64,000 nt of DNA, taken from positions 9,039,501-9,103,500 of the forward strand of contig NW_026262690.1 in NCBI RefSeq assembly GCF_021869535.1, given 5' to 3'. The notes beneath the pieces were generated by a model. The model saw only the letters and a program-made list of their open reading frames with translations, was not told where the DNA came from and made no database searches. Of the stretch, positions 12,001 through 22,525 are shown piece by piece; positions within the stretch are counted from its first letter, which is position 1; each line of letters begins with the position of its first letter. Source of the DNA: Mytilus californianus (lineage: Eukaryota; Mollusca; Bivalvia; Mytilida; Mytilidae). The translations under genes were made by a program, and so were the position numbers.

Positions 12001-15000
12001 TTTAAGATTGTAAGATAATACTTTATGATACTGAAATAATTTTTATCACACTAATTTATACCACAGCTGTTTGGCGATTGTAACTCCGTAGTGGTGACAG
12101 TTTAGACATAAAAAAATGTGTGTGTTTACCTGCTGAAATAAAATAGGATCGGTGGATTGGCTAACATTTTTTTCTTCTTTATTTATTTTATCGGCAAACC
12201 CGAAAATAGCATTTACCTACAATTGGTCTGGGAACACAGTACGCATATTAACTTTTATTAGGGACTTATCATTTTTTATCTGGGAGGGGGGCTGGTCAAA
12301 ATGCAGGGGGGATCAAGTTTTTTTCTGTATGTAGAAAAGGGGGGTTCAAATTTTTTATAAATTCAAAGTGGGGGGATCAATATTTTTTGCACATGGAAAT
12401 TAGTAGTTCATATACTTCAAGAGACAAAATATCAAGAAGAACATTATAAAACAGTCAAATCGAAAATATATCTTTAACACCATTCATATACAATTAAGTA
12501 AGACATCACAAGACTTTGGTGATGTAGGAAGCTGCCATTTTGTGTCATTTTGTCCCATATAAAATGCATAGGTGCTTCATAATCCGAATTATTCAATCTT
12601 ATATTTCACTCACTTCGATCACTAAATTGACAAGCATAACTGCCAAGTTTTGTTATATAATCAGCTTAATAGTTTGAGAGAAATTAAGTATAAATTAAAA
12701 CGAAATCTGCATGCAGCGATTTGTGCAAAATTTTGTCCAAAAATACAAATCATGCCGCATCATGAAAGAATATAGTGTAGAGCAATATCTTCTCCAAAAA
12801 ATGATTAAATATTGCATACAAACAGTTGAATATTGATAGAAAAGATGATTCTGATATGATGAACCCTTATGTATCTTTTTGTTTTCATTAAAAGATTCCT
12901 TTGACTCCATTTATACCTCACACTCCCTCAAAATTTGTACTTTTTAGGCTAACAAATCTTAATTTTGAGGTTACTATCACACATTTATGAATGAAATGTG
13001 ACAATAAATGAGTAATTGAATTGTTCAAGCTAAAATGAACTATCCATATAAAAGTTTAGCGACTCAATGGAGTTTTCAATAAGACCTTAAGTTTAATCAG
13101 CGTTCAAGAGAGGGACATATAATAGACCCCTCTTAGTAAAAAATGTGTTGTTACTGTTTCGAAAAGTTTACTTTTTAATGTAAATTTTTACAGAGTTACT
13201 TAGGATCAAGTTTTCTTTAATAGCCCAATATAGGAAATTAGAACAAAAGTCAGAATAAGCTACTCAAAGCACTGGCTTGCTCAACTTCTAATATTCATGG
13301 AAGAGCCCTATTTCAAGGCAATTTTCCCTCAAATATGTTTTTGGACTCAATCCACTGAGAATATTTTATTTTCAATATGTTCGTGAAATAAAATGATAAG
13401 TGTTTTGCATGTTAAAATTTTGGCATGTTTAATAGAGGGGGGATCACATTTTTTAAATGTTTTCACAGGGGGGGATCAAATAAAAATAGTGATGAAATAT
13501 TAGGGGGGGATCAAGAAATTTTGTATTTTTGATTTCAAAATGACCAGCCCCCCCTCCCAGGTAAAAAATGATAAGTCCCTTAGGACAGTATCTTATACAT
13601 CAAATAGCAAGTAAGGGGATGAAATTACTGTGCTATAAAATTTGGGTAATGCAATTTAAGGTAAAGTAGTGATTTGGTTCAATTGAAAAGGGATAAAAAA
13701 TAGTATCCCCCACCCGGCGCCCCCAACCCCCTAAATAAATACCGCCAATTGGTTTTTTTTCAAACTATATGGTCCTCTAGTTCCTAAATCTTAGGGGCGC
13801 GCCTCCCCTAACATCACATCATGGATCCGCGCATGAGTATATCTGAAGCTGTTAAACTGAATTAACGACCACTTAACATGAATTGTCAATATTGTGAGTT
13901 AGGTTTCTATAATGTTGCTATAATATGTCCTAAAAGTAGTACACCACACTGCAAAAATCTTATTAGCGCATGTGCCATTTTTTTTTTAATGTGCATACTA
14001 CAAAATAGTTCTGTTCTCTGGCCATTTAGCGGCCATTTATAGAAGTTGTTTACAGAAACAGTCAGATATGTTTTTGTTCGGTGTTACACAATACGATTTG
14101 CTCAATTTTCAGTGAAAATTGGTAAGGTCGCCTCTTAAAAAAACGGGTTTTCATATTCTATTTAGTTATGTTAATATCATTAATTTTGATTCATAGGAAG
14201 TTCAAAGGGGACATTATACCTCAATAAACAACAACTTAAAAAAAGAGAATTTTGTTAGCAAAAGTTTTGGAAAGAAACATTAAAATTTCTTCGCATATTT
14301 CAAATAAGTTTTTGTGAATTTTATAAATTCCTTTATTATAGAAAAAGAAACATGATTAGTGTAGCCCTTATGATGAAACTGTAAAAGGCTCCAAAAGTAA
14401 GCCACTAGTATTTATAAGGTTAGTCGATCTCTGCTGCTGTGACTAGCAGATCCCTTATGGACGACGATATTTCTCAAAATATAGTCCTTTATTACTATTT
14501 GATTCTGCTGAAATCTTAGACCAGAAGTGACAATAATAGTCCGAGAAAAAGCGAAATCTTTGAACAATATTTATTTTCAAAATTTTTACTAAAATACCAA
14601 TTGCCAGTGTCAAGTGATTAAACCCGAAGGTTAGACTGGGTTAAATAAATATGGTCACCTGGCCTTTCATCATCTAGCTTTTTTTTTATAGTGTACGACT
14701 TGGTGCTTTACCTACATATCTGTTTGACATTTGAACACAGTGACTCTTGTCTTCTTGAATCCTTTGTATGCGTATATGTTACTTTTGTCGCCATTTAAAA
14801 GGAGACACACGTTTTGCCACGATTTTATAAGGTATCTGATTTTGATATACATAATTACTAATACTAGTAATTAAATTGTATTTATGCATCTATGTCTTAT
14901 CGCCTTTAAGTTTATGAAAAGAATTGACATAACACATGTTTTTTTGTCATAGGTTTACGAAGATGACCCCATAGTATAGGTGGTCTTACATATTTGTTTG

Positions 15001-18000
15001 CAGATTTAAAATGCAGATAAATAAAAGATAACATAATAAAACCTGTACAACAACACTATCCGCTACCTTGACGATATTTGTTTCGTTAAATGGTACAGAT
15101 TTCTCTAAATGTACTGCCAAAATTTACTCAAAGGAACTTACTATAAACAAATCTAATATAAACAGCAATAACTGACCTTTCCGAGATCAGGATATTTCAA
15201 TTTCACTTGTGAATCGCAATATAACAATTTACGACAAAAATGACGTTTTTTCTTGCCTGTTATTATTTTTCCTTTTTTTGGCCTTGGGTTCCTTTTGATC
15301 CCATCTTATGATGTTTATATATTCCAACTCGTTCGATATACCCGTGTCTGAAGTAATGGTATACTTAAGGAATGACTGTAATATGTTTTCTGTCTATGAA
15401 GAAATAACATCAAAAATGTGGTTTGAAAATATGGCTGTACCTGTAGAAAACTTATTACACTCGAGACATCATATCCTTATTTTTACAGTGATGTTGTTTA
15501 TAAAGCCAGTAAATTTAGATACGAAACATGTAAACTTATCGATCTTTTGAGAAAAAAAACTTATTATAAATTTTATCAATTTAACATAATGAAAACGTAA
15601 CTAAATATTTATTCATGTACAGTTATGAAAACTTATAGTCCTACATCCTGTCGATACTTATATTTTTGCATTGTACATAGTCATGTTTTTCTCAGACTGT
15701 TTACGACGTCTTTATACTAAATGCATTGGATGTGTACTGATTGACTTTAGTCTTGGAGAACATGATTTAATTTTTAGTTGCAATTGGCTTTGAATACTAG
15801 CTTTGTACAAGCTTTCTGTAACTACGAGTACTCTTAGATCGGAACTTTTCGTAAATTGTTTTTTGTGCTCTGTGTCAATCTGATTTTTCTAGTTTTTTTC
15901 AATTGACTTTTATGGTTTGTTCTTATTGTGTGCTATTACACCAGTGTCCCATGTTAGGAGGAGGGAAGATTGAGCGTTCGTAAAAATATTTACCTCCGCC
16001 CTATTCTGTATATGTCCTACCCGAGTCAGGATCCTCTAATTCAGTGTTCGTCGTTGGTCACTGACTATCATATTTGTTTTTCGTTTATTGTTTGTTTACA
16101 TAAATCAGGCTGTTGGTCTCTGATAACATATCTTCTTAGTTTAATGTCTTTTGGATTTGTTTTTGGGTGTCATTAGGTTGCTGTTTTATTGACGTATGCA
16201 TCATTTCTCCTTTCATTCATATATAAAGAAAAATTAAAACATCCATTTTGGGGAAAAAAACCATAATAAATGCTTAGATTTCTAAATTATTTGCATCAAG
16301 ATTAGATTTCGAAAAAGGTAAGCAAAATGTGTACTTAAAAGACGTATATTTTGTACATGTATGTGGATACAATGTTTTACCCCGCCACATTCTTTATGTG
16401 TCTGTCCCGAGTCAGGAGCCTGTAGTTTAGTGGTTGTCGTTGGTTCATGTCTGCCATATTTGGTTTTCGTAAATTGTTTTGTTATAAATTAGGCTGTTAG
16501 TTTTCTCAATGGAATTGTTTCATATTTTTCATGTCGGGGCCTTTTATAGCGATTATATGGTATGGGTTTTTCTCATTGTTGAAGACCGTACGTTTGCCTT
16601 TAATTGATAACATCCACTTTATTTGAACGTTTGTGGATATTTGTTTACATGACAATCATACCACATCTCCTTATTTTGATACTGAGTAACATGCAGGAAA
16701 AACACATATCTTATAAGAGACATATCTTACAAGAGACATATCTAACAAGAGACATATCTAACGAGAGACATATCTAACAAGAGACATATCAAACAAGACA
16801 CATATCTTACAAGACACATATCTTACAAGAGACATCTAACACGAGACCTATCTTTCAAGAGACCTATCTTGCAAGAGACATATCTAACAAGAGACATATT
16901 TTACAAGAGACATATATAACAAGAGACATATCTAACAAGAGACATATCTAACAAGACACATATCTTACAAGAGAAATATTTTACACGAGACATATCTTAC
17001 AAAAACATATCTTACAAGAGACATATTTTACAAGAAACATATCTTACAAAGACAAATCTAACACGATACATATCTAACATGAGACATATCTAATAAGAGA
17101 CATACCTTACATGAGATATATCTTACAAGATACATATCTAACAAGAGACATATCTTACGAGAGACATATTTTACAAGAGACATATCTCACAAGAGACATT
17201 TCTCACAAGATACATATCTAACAAGAGACATATCTTACAAGAAACATCTTTTACAAGAGACATATTTCACACGAGACATATCTAACAAGAGACATATCTA
17301 ACAAGAGACCTATCTGACAAGAGACCTATCTTACAAGAAACGTATCTAACAAGTGACATATCTAACAAGAGACATATCTAACAAGAGACATATCTTACGA
17401 GAGACATATTTTACAAGAGACATATCTCACAAGAGACATATCTCACAAGATACATATCTAACAAGAGACATATCTTACAAGAAACATATTTGACAAGAGA
17501 CATATTTCACACGAGACATATCTTACAAGAGACATATCTTTCAAGAGACCTATCTGACAAGAGACCTATCTTACAAGATACATATCTAACAAGAGACATA
17601 TCTTACAAGAAACATATTTTACAAGAGACATATCTAACAAGAGACATATCTAACAAGAGACATATCTAACAAGACACATATCTTACAACAGAAATATTTT
17701 ACACGAGACATATCTTACAAAAACATATCTTACAAGAGACATATTTTACAAGAAACATATCTTACAAAGACAAATCTAACACGATACATATCTAACATGA
17801 GACATATCTAATAAGAGACATACCTTACAAGAGATATATCTTACAAGATACATATCTAACAAGAGACATATCTTACGAGAGACATATTTTACAAGAGACA
17901 TATCTCACAAGAGACATTTCTCACAAGATACATATCTAACAAGAGACATATCTTACAAGAAACATCTTTTACAAGAGACATATTTCACACGAGACATATC

Positions 18001-19516
18001 TAACAAGAGACATATCTAACAAGAGACCTATCTGACAAGAGACCTATCTTACAAGAGACGTATCTAACAAGTGACATATCTAACAAGAGACATATCTTAC
18101 GAGAGACATATTTTACAAGAGACATATCTCACAAGAGACATATCTCACAAGATACATATCTAACAAGAGACATATCTTACAAGAAACATATTTGACAAGA
18201 GACATATTTCACACGAGACATATCTTACAAGAGACATATCTTTCAAGAAACCTATCTGACAAGAGACCTATCTTACAATATACATATCTAACAAGAGACA
18301 TATCTTACAAGAAACATATTTTACAAGAGACCTATCTAACAAGAGACCTATCAGACAAATGACCTATCTTACAAGAGACGTATCTAACAAGAGACATATC
18401 TAACAAGAGACATATCTAAAAAGAGACATATCTAACACGAGACATATCTAAGACGAGACATATCTAATAAGAGAAATACCTTACAAGAGACATATCTTAC
18501 AAGAGACATTTCTAACAAGAGACATATCTAACAAGAGACATATCTTACGAGAGAAATATTTTACAAGAGACATATCTCACAAGATACATATTTATCAAGA
18601 GACATATCTAACAAGCGACATATCTTACAAGAAACATCTTTTACAAGAGACATATAACAAGAGACATATCTGACAAGAAACCTATCTTACAAGAGACCTA
18701 TCTAACAAGAGACCTAACACGAGACATATCTGACAAGAAACCTATCTTACAAGAGACCTATCTAACAAGAGACCTATCTCACAAGTGACATATCTAACAA
18801 GAGACATATCTTTCAAGAGACATAGCTTCCAAGAGGCATATATAACACGAGACATATCTCACAAGATACATGATATCTTACAAGAGACATATCTCACAAG
18901 ATACGTATTTCACACGAGACATATCTTACAAAGACAAATATAACACGAGACATATCTAACAAGCGACATATCTTACAAGCGACATATCTTACAAGCGACA
19001 TATCTTACAAGAGACATATCTAACACGAGACATGTCTAACAAGAGACATATCTAACACGAGACATATCTAACAAGCGACATATCTTACAAGCGACATATC
19101 TTACAAGAGACATATCTAACACGAGACATGTCTAACAAGAGACATATCTAACACGAGACATGTCTAACAAGAGACATATCGAACAAGAGACTATCTTACA
19201 AGTGACATTTCTAACAAGAGATATTGACAAAAGTTAGGGTAAATTAGTAGCAACTGCTTTTGGATAGAACTAATTGAAATATTGTTGTATGAGTAAATCC
19301 TGTGGCAAATATTTATTGTGTAATAAGGAAGAGATTAAAAAATCAGAGATTCTGCAGATTGAGTGCAGTACAATGTAACAGGAATTTTGAACTTTTCTGT
19401 TGCAAATAAAACAGACGTTTCTAAAGCATGAAAATAAAACAATAATTAGCGAACACAGAACTCAATTATTTTGATGCATGTGTGTCTGTCTTTCTGTGTA
19501 TGAGTTGGGTGTGTGT

Positions 19517-19547
<31 letters not shown>

Positions 19548-20061
19548 TTGAAAAGATATATATACTTAATAATAAAAATACACAAATTAAAATGAACATC
19601 TTTCTTTTCAGGTTATCGTGTTTTATGTTTTTGCTGTAACGTCTTTCTCATTTATGGGATTGTGTATTGGATATTCAGCATGGTCAATGGCAGCATGTGC
19701 AAGTAGGAATGAAGAGAGTACTACATGTAGTACAAGTTTTGACCTACAAATAGGAATGAATGCTGTTGCTATTGTAACAGCAATCGGTCTTTTTATGTGT
19801 TGCCTCACCGTGTGTATAATGTTTTGTTACTATAGAAAAGCTTTTCTGTTCCAGTCAAGACAAGAACGAGTGGCTCAAATGCAGCTATTATTACAACAAC
19901 AACAACATCAAATTGCAATGTTAAGCCAATCGCAGCAGCAACCGTATTATCCCAATACACAAGGAACGCAATTCTCAAATACTGGAGCAGGATATGGAAC
20001 TACTTTTTCACATTCGCCACCGTCTTATTCAGAGGCATTATACGGTGAAAACAAGCGATAA
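2997..20061 (+). CDS. Gene A: four-pass membrane protein, MS4A/CD20-like, PPxY tail (4 exons)
   Basis: Joining 2997-3066, 5728-5897, 11189-11278 and 19612-20061 gives one open frame of 259 residues. All introns are GT/AG, in phases 1, 0 and 0. Predicted membrane segments are at about residues 39-59, 74-92, 111-131 and 159-183. The second starts SPIWAGSL, like the Pro-Trp/Gly start of TM2 in MS4A proteins. The loop between TM3 and TM4 has two cysteines (139, 149), as in CD20, where they form a disulphide. The cytosolic tail is Gln-rich (about 199-220) and ends with a PPSY motif (246-249), the type bound by WW domains of NEDD4-family ligases. The ATG at 2997 was chosen because the upstream in-frame ATG runs into TAA. 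The exon model is strong; the family call is inferred from topology and motifs, and other tetraspan families remain possible. The - strand gene at 33.5-43.6 kb is its paralogue. Confidence 0.72.
3089..4695 (+). repeat. 58-bp minisatellite with 711-bp higher-order period
   Basis: A degenerate unit of about 58 bp (core CCTAATTCTAGGGGACACTA ... GGAATCTGAACCACA) repeats roughly 27 times by span. It starts only about 22 bp after the exon 1 donor of gene A. Unit variants recur in order: the 'gaagaaaa(g/a)tattcata' variants at 3251 and 3541 reappear at 3962 and 4252, each exactly 711 bp later. So a block of about 12 units has been duplicated. Confidence 0.9.
4953..5220 (-). mobile_element. tRNA-derived SINE with 10-bp target duplication
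   Basis: Read on the - strand the element starts GGGGGCCTCGGTGGCCAAGT. It has an A-box-like TGGCCAAGTGGTCTAAG and a B-box-like GGTTATGAGTTCGTACCCC at tRNA spacing. It ends in an ATCA/AATC microsatellite tail at the low-coordinate side. AGATTTGATT flanks both sides (4943-4952 and 5221-5230), the signature of LINE-driven retroposition. It lies in intron 1 of gene A. A diverged relative is at 39440-39796. Confidence 0.8.
5728..5897 (+). CDS. Gene A exon 2 (TM1, first loop, start of TM2)
   Basis: Acceptor tttttcag|CA and donor TTG|GTAAGA. The exon completes an Ala codon and adds 56 residues: a basic stretch (LRINVVNKYK), a Gly/Ala/Ile-rich TM1, a Gly-rich extracellular loop, and SPIWAGSL opening TM2. 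It aligns residue by residue with gene B exon 2 (basic stretch, TM1, GGSPIYVGVY) and both exons end in phase 0. Confidence 0.75.
6449..6561. repeat. 113-bp near-perfect palindrome
   Basis: CTGAGAGGGTGATAGAGCAG at the left pairs with CTGCTCTATCGCCCTCTCAG at the right. The arms continue through GATTGTTACCCC and GACATTGTCAAC, leaving a short loop around TTGGCTTCGCCTCAG. It would fold into a hairpin of about 50 bp. It directly abuts the terminal inverted repeat of the element at 6562. Confidence 0.7.
6893..7225 (+). repeat. Mussel-type dispersed repeat, nested copy
   Basis: Starts gaagatgtggtatgagtgcc, continues through 'acggccttcaaca' and 'acagacgacaact', and ends with 'ttaggacaggtgcaaac' and 'gcagcgggattaaacg'. 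The same ordered blocks recur at about ten other places in the window on both strands. No coding capacity. Confidence 0.75.
8085..9756 (+). repeat. Dispersed element containing nine 165-bp tandem units with AAGATGGC motif
   Basis: Opens with AGAGGCTCTCAAGAGCCTGT (itself an inverted repeat) and closes with an (ACG)n microsatellite and 'gccaagtgatgagaaaagct'. In between, a 165-bp unit repeats about nine times (for example 'taacaacac' at 8606, 8771 and onward). Most units carry GGCGGCCATCTTGGAT, whose complement ATCCAAGATGGCCGCC matches the YY1 core AAGATGGC. The open frames across it reflect the period being divisible by three. Confidence 0.8.
11189..11278 (+). CDS. Gene A exon 3 (rest of TM2, cytosolic loop)
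   Basis: Acceptor ttttttag|ATC and donor CTT|GTAAGC. The exon is exactly 30 codons, phase 0 at both ends. It encodes ILLGAIFGLALG, then a polar loop ending KSKQRCL. Gene B exon 3 is 31 codons and ends AKQRNL at the same splice site. Without the paralogue this short exon would be easy to miss. Confidence 0.72.
11595..11832 (+). repeat. Mussel-type dispersed repeat, 3' half
   Basis: Blocks present: 'caaacgagaaaactaac', 'cagcaacaaacgacaac', 'ggctcctgacttaggacggg', 'aatgtggcggggttaaac' and 'cctgggacagtggt'. The 5' half is missing or too diverged to see. It lies in intron 3 of gene A. Confidence 0.75.
12261..13579. mobile_element. 1.3-kb TIR element with TTA target duplication
   Basis: Ends GGGACTTATCATTTTTTA / TAAAAAATGATAAGTCCC continue inward through CTGGGAGGGGGG CTGGTCA, giving inverted repeats of about 43 bp. 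TTA flanks both sides (12258-12260 and 13580-13582), the TWA type known for PIF/Harbinger elements. Inside both ends a G5-8ATCAA motif repeats (about 12303-12380 and 13436-13512). No transposase frame. Confidence 0.65.
13583..15774. other. Intron 3 of gene A, no identifiable feature
   Basis: AT-rich intronic DNA. Frames are short and lack codon bias or motifs, including one of 80 codons at 15308-15550. I see no RNA gene, clear repeat boundary or inverted repeat here. Confidence 0.5.
15775..16235 (-). repeat. Mussel-type dispersed repeat, reverse orientation
   Basis: Reverse complement of the common repeat. Recognisable blocks are 'ctttctgtaactacgagtac', 'gtcccatgttaggaggaggg', 'cgagtcaggatcctc' and 'catttgtttttcgtttattg'-like text. 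It is a long version with the extra 'ggctttgaat' end also seen at 30826. Confidence 0.65.
16375..16678 (-). repeat. Mussel-type dispersed repeat, reverse orientation
   Basis: Blocks 'accccgccacattctttatg', 'cccgagtcaggagcctgta', 'gttttgttataaattaggct' and the terminal 'ataccacatctccttatttt' are all present in family order. The minisatellite begins 16 bp after its end. Confidence 0.75.
16694..19222 (+). repeat. 16-bp minisatellite, 2.5 kb, with 718-bp higher-order period
   Basis: The unit AAGAGACATATCTAAC and variants (CTTAC, CACGAG, TTTTAC) repeat about 155 times by span in intron 3 of gene A. A distinctive stretch beginning GAAATATTTTACACGAGAC at 16973 recurs at 17691, 718 bp later, with the following variant order preserved for several hundred bases, so large blocks were duplicated within the array. 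The + strand is very C-poor in G/C exchange terms, with no coding signal. Confidence 0.92.
19509..19547 (+). repeat. (GT)n(G)n microsatellite
   Basis: About 11 GT repeats followed by about 17 G, ending some 65 bp before the acceptor of gene A exon 4. Length is likely to be polymorphic or uncertain in assembly. Confidence 0.9.
19612..20061 (+). CDS. Gene A exon 4 (TM3, cysteine loop, TM4, PPxY tail, stop)
   Basis: Acceptor tttcttttcag|GTT. The 150 codons end in TAA at 20059-20061. The exon carries TM3, a loop with two cysteines, TM4 followed by the basic stop-transfer YYRKAF, a Gln-rich probable helix, and the tail HSPPSYSEALYGENKR. The first codons (GTT ATC GTG) are coding through the splice, so the exon does not need an internal start. 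No canonical AATAAA is evident in the 150 bp after the stop. Confidence 0.8.
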   Translation, partial: VIVFYVFAVTSFSFMGLCIGYSAWSMAACASRNEESTTCSTSFDLQIGMNAVAIVTAIGLFMCCLTVCIMFCYYRKAFLFQSRQERVAQMQLLLQQQQHQIAMLSQSQQQPYYPNTQGTQFSNTGAGYGTTFSHSPPSYSEALYGENKR

Positions 20062-20632
20062 TTAGACAGTCATATGTGTGTATTATTGTGAGGTTTTAAA
20101 ATTATCGTAAACATTTACACCAGAACGTGTTACCTTAATCGTTATATAGTAATTTAGTTTATCGAATCATTGTGCATAAAGCATGTATGAGTGTCTAAAG
20201 GAAGTCATTGAAACCCGAGTCCATTAGCATCAAGTATAAATAGTAAATTTATACAACAAAAACACACAACATGTTTCCGAATACCTAAGGAATGTTGTTT
20301 CCATATACTGATGAATGTTTTGTAGACGCGTGTCTGACGTACACAATTATAAGCCTGGTATCTCTGATATTCTTAGTTTTATCATCACAGCCTAAGCCCT
20401 TTGACAATATAAAAGGTTGCTTGGCGCGTACATTGTTCTATCTTACTGTGCTGCGGATGACGTCATATTGATAGCCGACTACGACAGAGACCTTTTTGAG
20501 AGAAAAAAAGAAAAAACTAAAGTCAGAAACGTATATTTATTTACGAAATAATTTCTTCAAAGTTCATGCTGTAACATATCCTACCGTAATAGGCCTTCTT
20601 GTCAGTTCGGCCGGACTTTTTTTTTATTGTAC

Positions 20633-22525
20633 TAAGGGACCGTGCAATATTTATCAGGCAGGTGGGACCGGTGCAAATTCTGGTTATGACCAAAAAAAAA
20701 AAGGGAATGTCCTATACTGATTTCGGCTGTAAAAACCCAATGTCCTATGACTTGCACGCAGAGAAAAGTATGTGTCCTATAAACTTTATCTGAATTAATC
20801 TGGTACTAAGGGATAGGATGTTCTTGGTGATGAAGTAATAAATGAAAACTGTTTTTGAATATTGTTGTTTAAGTATGTACATGATCAATATTACAATAAA
20901 AAAGACATTTAAGATTGAAATTTAAAAAATATCTGGAATTTAAAATTGATACTATAAATCAGAACAGCATAAGTTTATAAGGAACAGATTAGCTAAAAAT
21001 TATGATAGGATATGGAACTCCTTTTCGAGATATTTGATGTTTAAAAAATGGGGAGAAAAGCTTTCTTGGACGTTTACCTTATATTTAGCATTGGCATTAT
21101 TTGGGCTTCAAATCGTAAGAAAGGAAATCTAGAATTTGCTTTAATTTTGTCAAATGACTTTATTGACTTATTGAAGTCTTCTATGAAAAGAAAAGTTTCA
21201 AATACAAATTTTGATCCTAATATATTTATTTTAATGTAGACCTTCAAAAAAATAAAAGTATTTCTATTGTAGATGTGATGTTAAACTTGCAAAAATAAAA
21301 ATTGAAGAAAACATGTATTAACGCCCTTTAAAGAAATAAACTCTTTTACACTTGCTATATTTGAAGAATAGAAGAATTGAATTTTGTATGTACTCCAATA
21401 GACCACTTTCGAGTTATGTCCTTCACCGGAAAAAAATCTTCAATTATGCGCGCCTTTATGACGTCATTTACCAGATAGAGGGGATCGCCTGTATCCCTGC
21501 ACTATTAACGTTCACCAAGCGTCATTGTGCAGGATAAACTAGAAATAATGTTTGTTCCGTAGGTACTTAATCACAATTCTCTAATAACAGCAGTGCTGGT
21601 TGTCAATTATAAGAATTTAATTTGCCGAATAATTCGTGCAATAAAGCATCATATTTTTGCAACCGCTCGCTCAACATGGGAAAGGAAGTGACGATGCCCC
21701 TAAACGCATGAATGATGTTCACTAAAACCAAAGTTTTGACGGAAATGCAACGAACTCGAAAGTTGTCTATTATATTTGCCTCTTTTTGTTGAAATTTATT
21801 GTCATGAATATTTGATTTTTCTTTTGTTAATTATGAAGCTATATACATGTAAAAACATGCAAGAACGGTTCTTACATTTATGAAATATTAAAGTGGAAAG
21901 TTTAATATAGGGTATGAACAGTACATCTACATTGTAATAAAATATATGTATATGTTGTTCAAATTTGCCTATTTACCTAGAAAGAGGTTTCTTCATTTAA
22001 TTTGTTCATTTGATGATTATTACTTGCTTTTTAAATATGAAAATATCATGTATTTCCATGAAAATATATTAAAGATGATTATTTAAGCCAAACAAATAAA
22101 GAGCCGATATGTCATAATTGAACATTAATAAAATTTGCCAATCAAACAATTACTATAATAGTAAATATCATTTAAGTGTGTTTCCTATTATAGAGCACAT
22201 GTACACTTAGAAAAAAAGGTAAGCAACATTTATTTTTAATTTAATATATTTTAACAAACAAACTATACTTTTAAATATAACAAATAAATATATTAAGTTA
22301 ACAATGTTTTTTTTTTTGTTATAATATAAACTATTTTGTAAATGTTTCTTGTTTGGATATTTAGTTAAATAAAATGTTTTGTTTGATTGCAATAGTTTGA
22401 ATAGTCCTATGGTCACCAAAGGTGAAAAAAGTGGAGACCCTATGTCTGAAGTGGATGAAAAACGTGTTTGTCCAACTGTGGTTTGCACCGGTCCCACCTG
22501 CCTTATAAATATGCACAGTCCCTTA
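20633..22525. mobile_element. 1.9-kb TIR element, probable TA duplication
   Basis: AGGGACCGTGCAATATTTAT at the left faces ATAAATATGCACAGTCCCT at the right. The complementarity continues through GGCAGGTGGGACCGGTGCAAA, so terminal repeats of about 45 bp. TA sits on both sides, which would suit Tc1/mariner-type insertion. The interior is AT-rich, has no transposase frame and holds a second, nested inverted-repeat element at 21397-21771. It lies downstream of gene A. Confidence 0.6.
21397..21771. mobile_element. MITE with 19-bp terminal inverted repeats
   Basis: AATAGACCACTTTCGAGTT at the left pairs with AACTCGAAAGTTGTCTATT at the right with one mismatch. The 375-bp unit has no coding capacity. 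It is nested in the 20633-22525 element and so inserted later. Confidence 0.65.

Noticed and set aside
15308..15550. 80-codon frame in intron 3 of gene A
   Set aside because: AT-rich, no motif, no splice support; length is expected by chance in this much sequence.
16694..19222. CRISPR-like alternation of repeats and spacers
   Set aside because: Eukaryotic context, no unique spacers, and contiguous 16-bp units; it is a minisatellite. The same applies to the arrays at 32699 and 58638.
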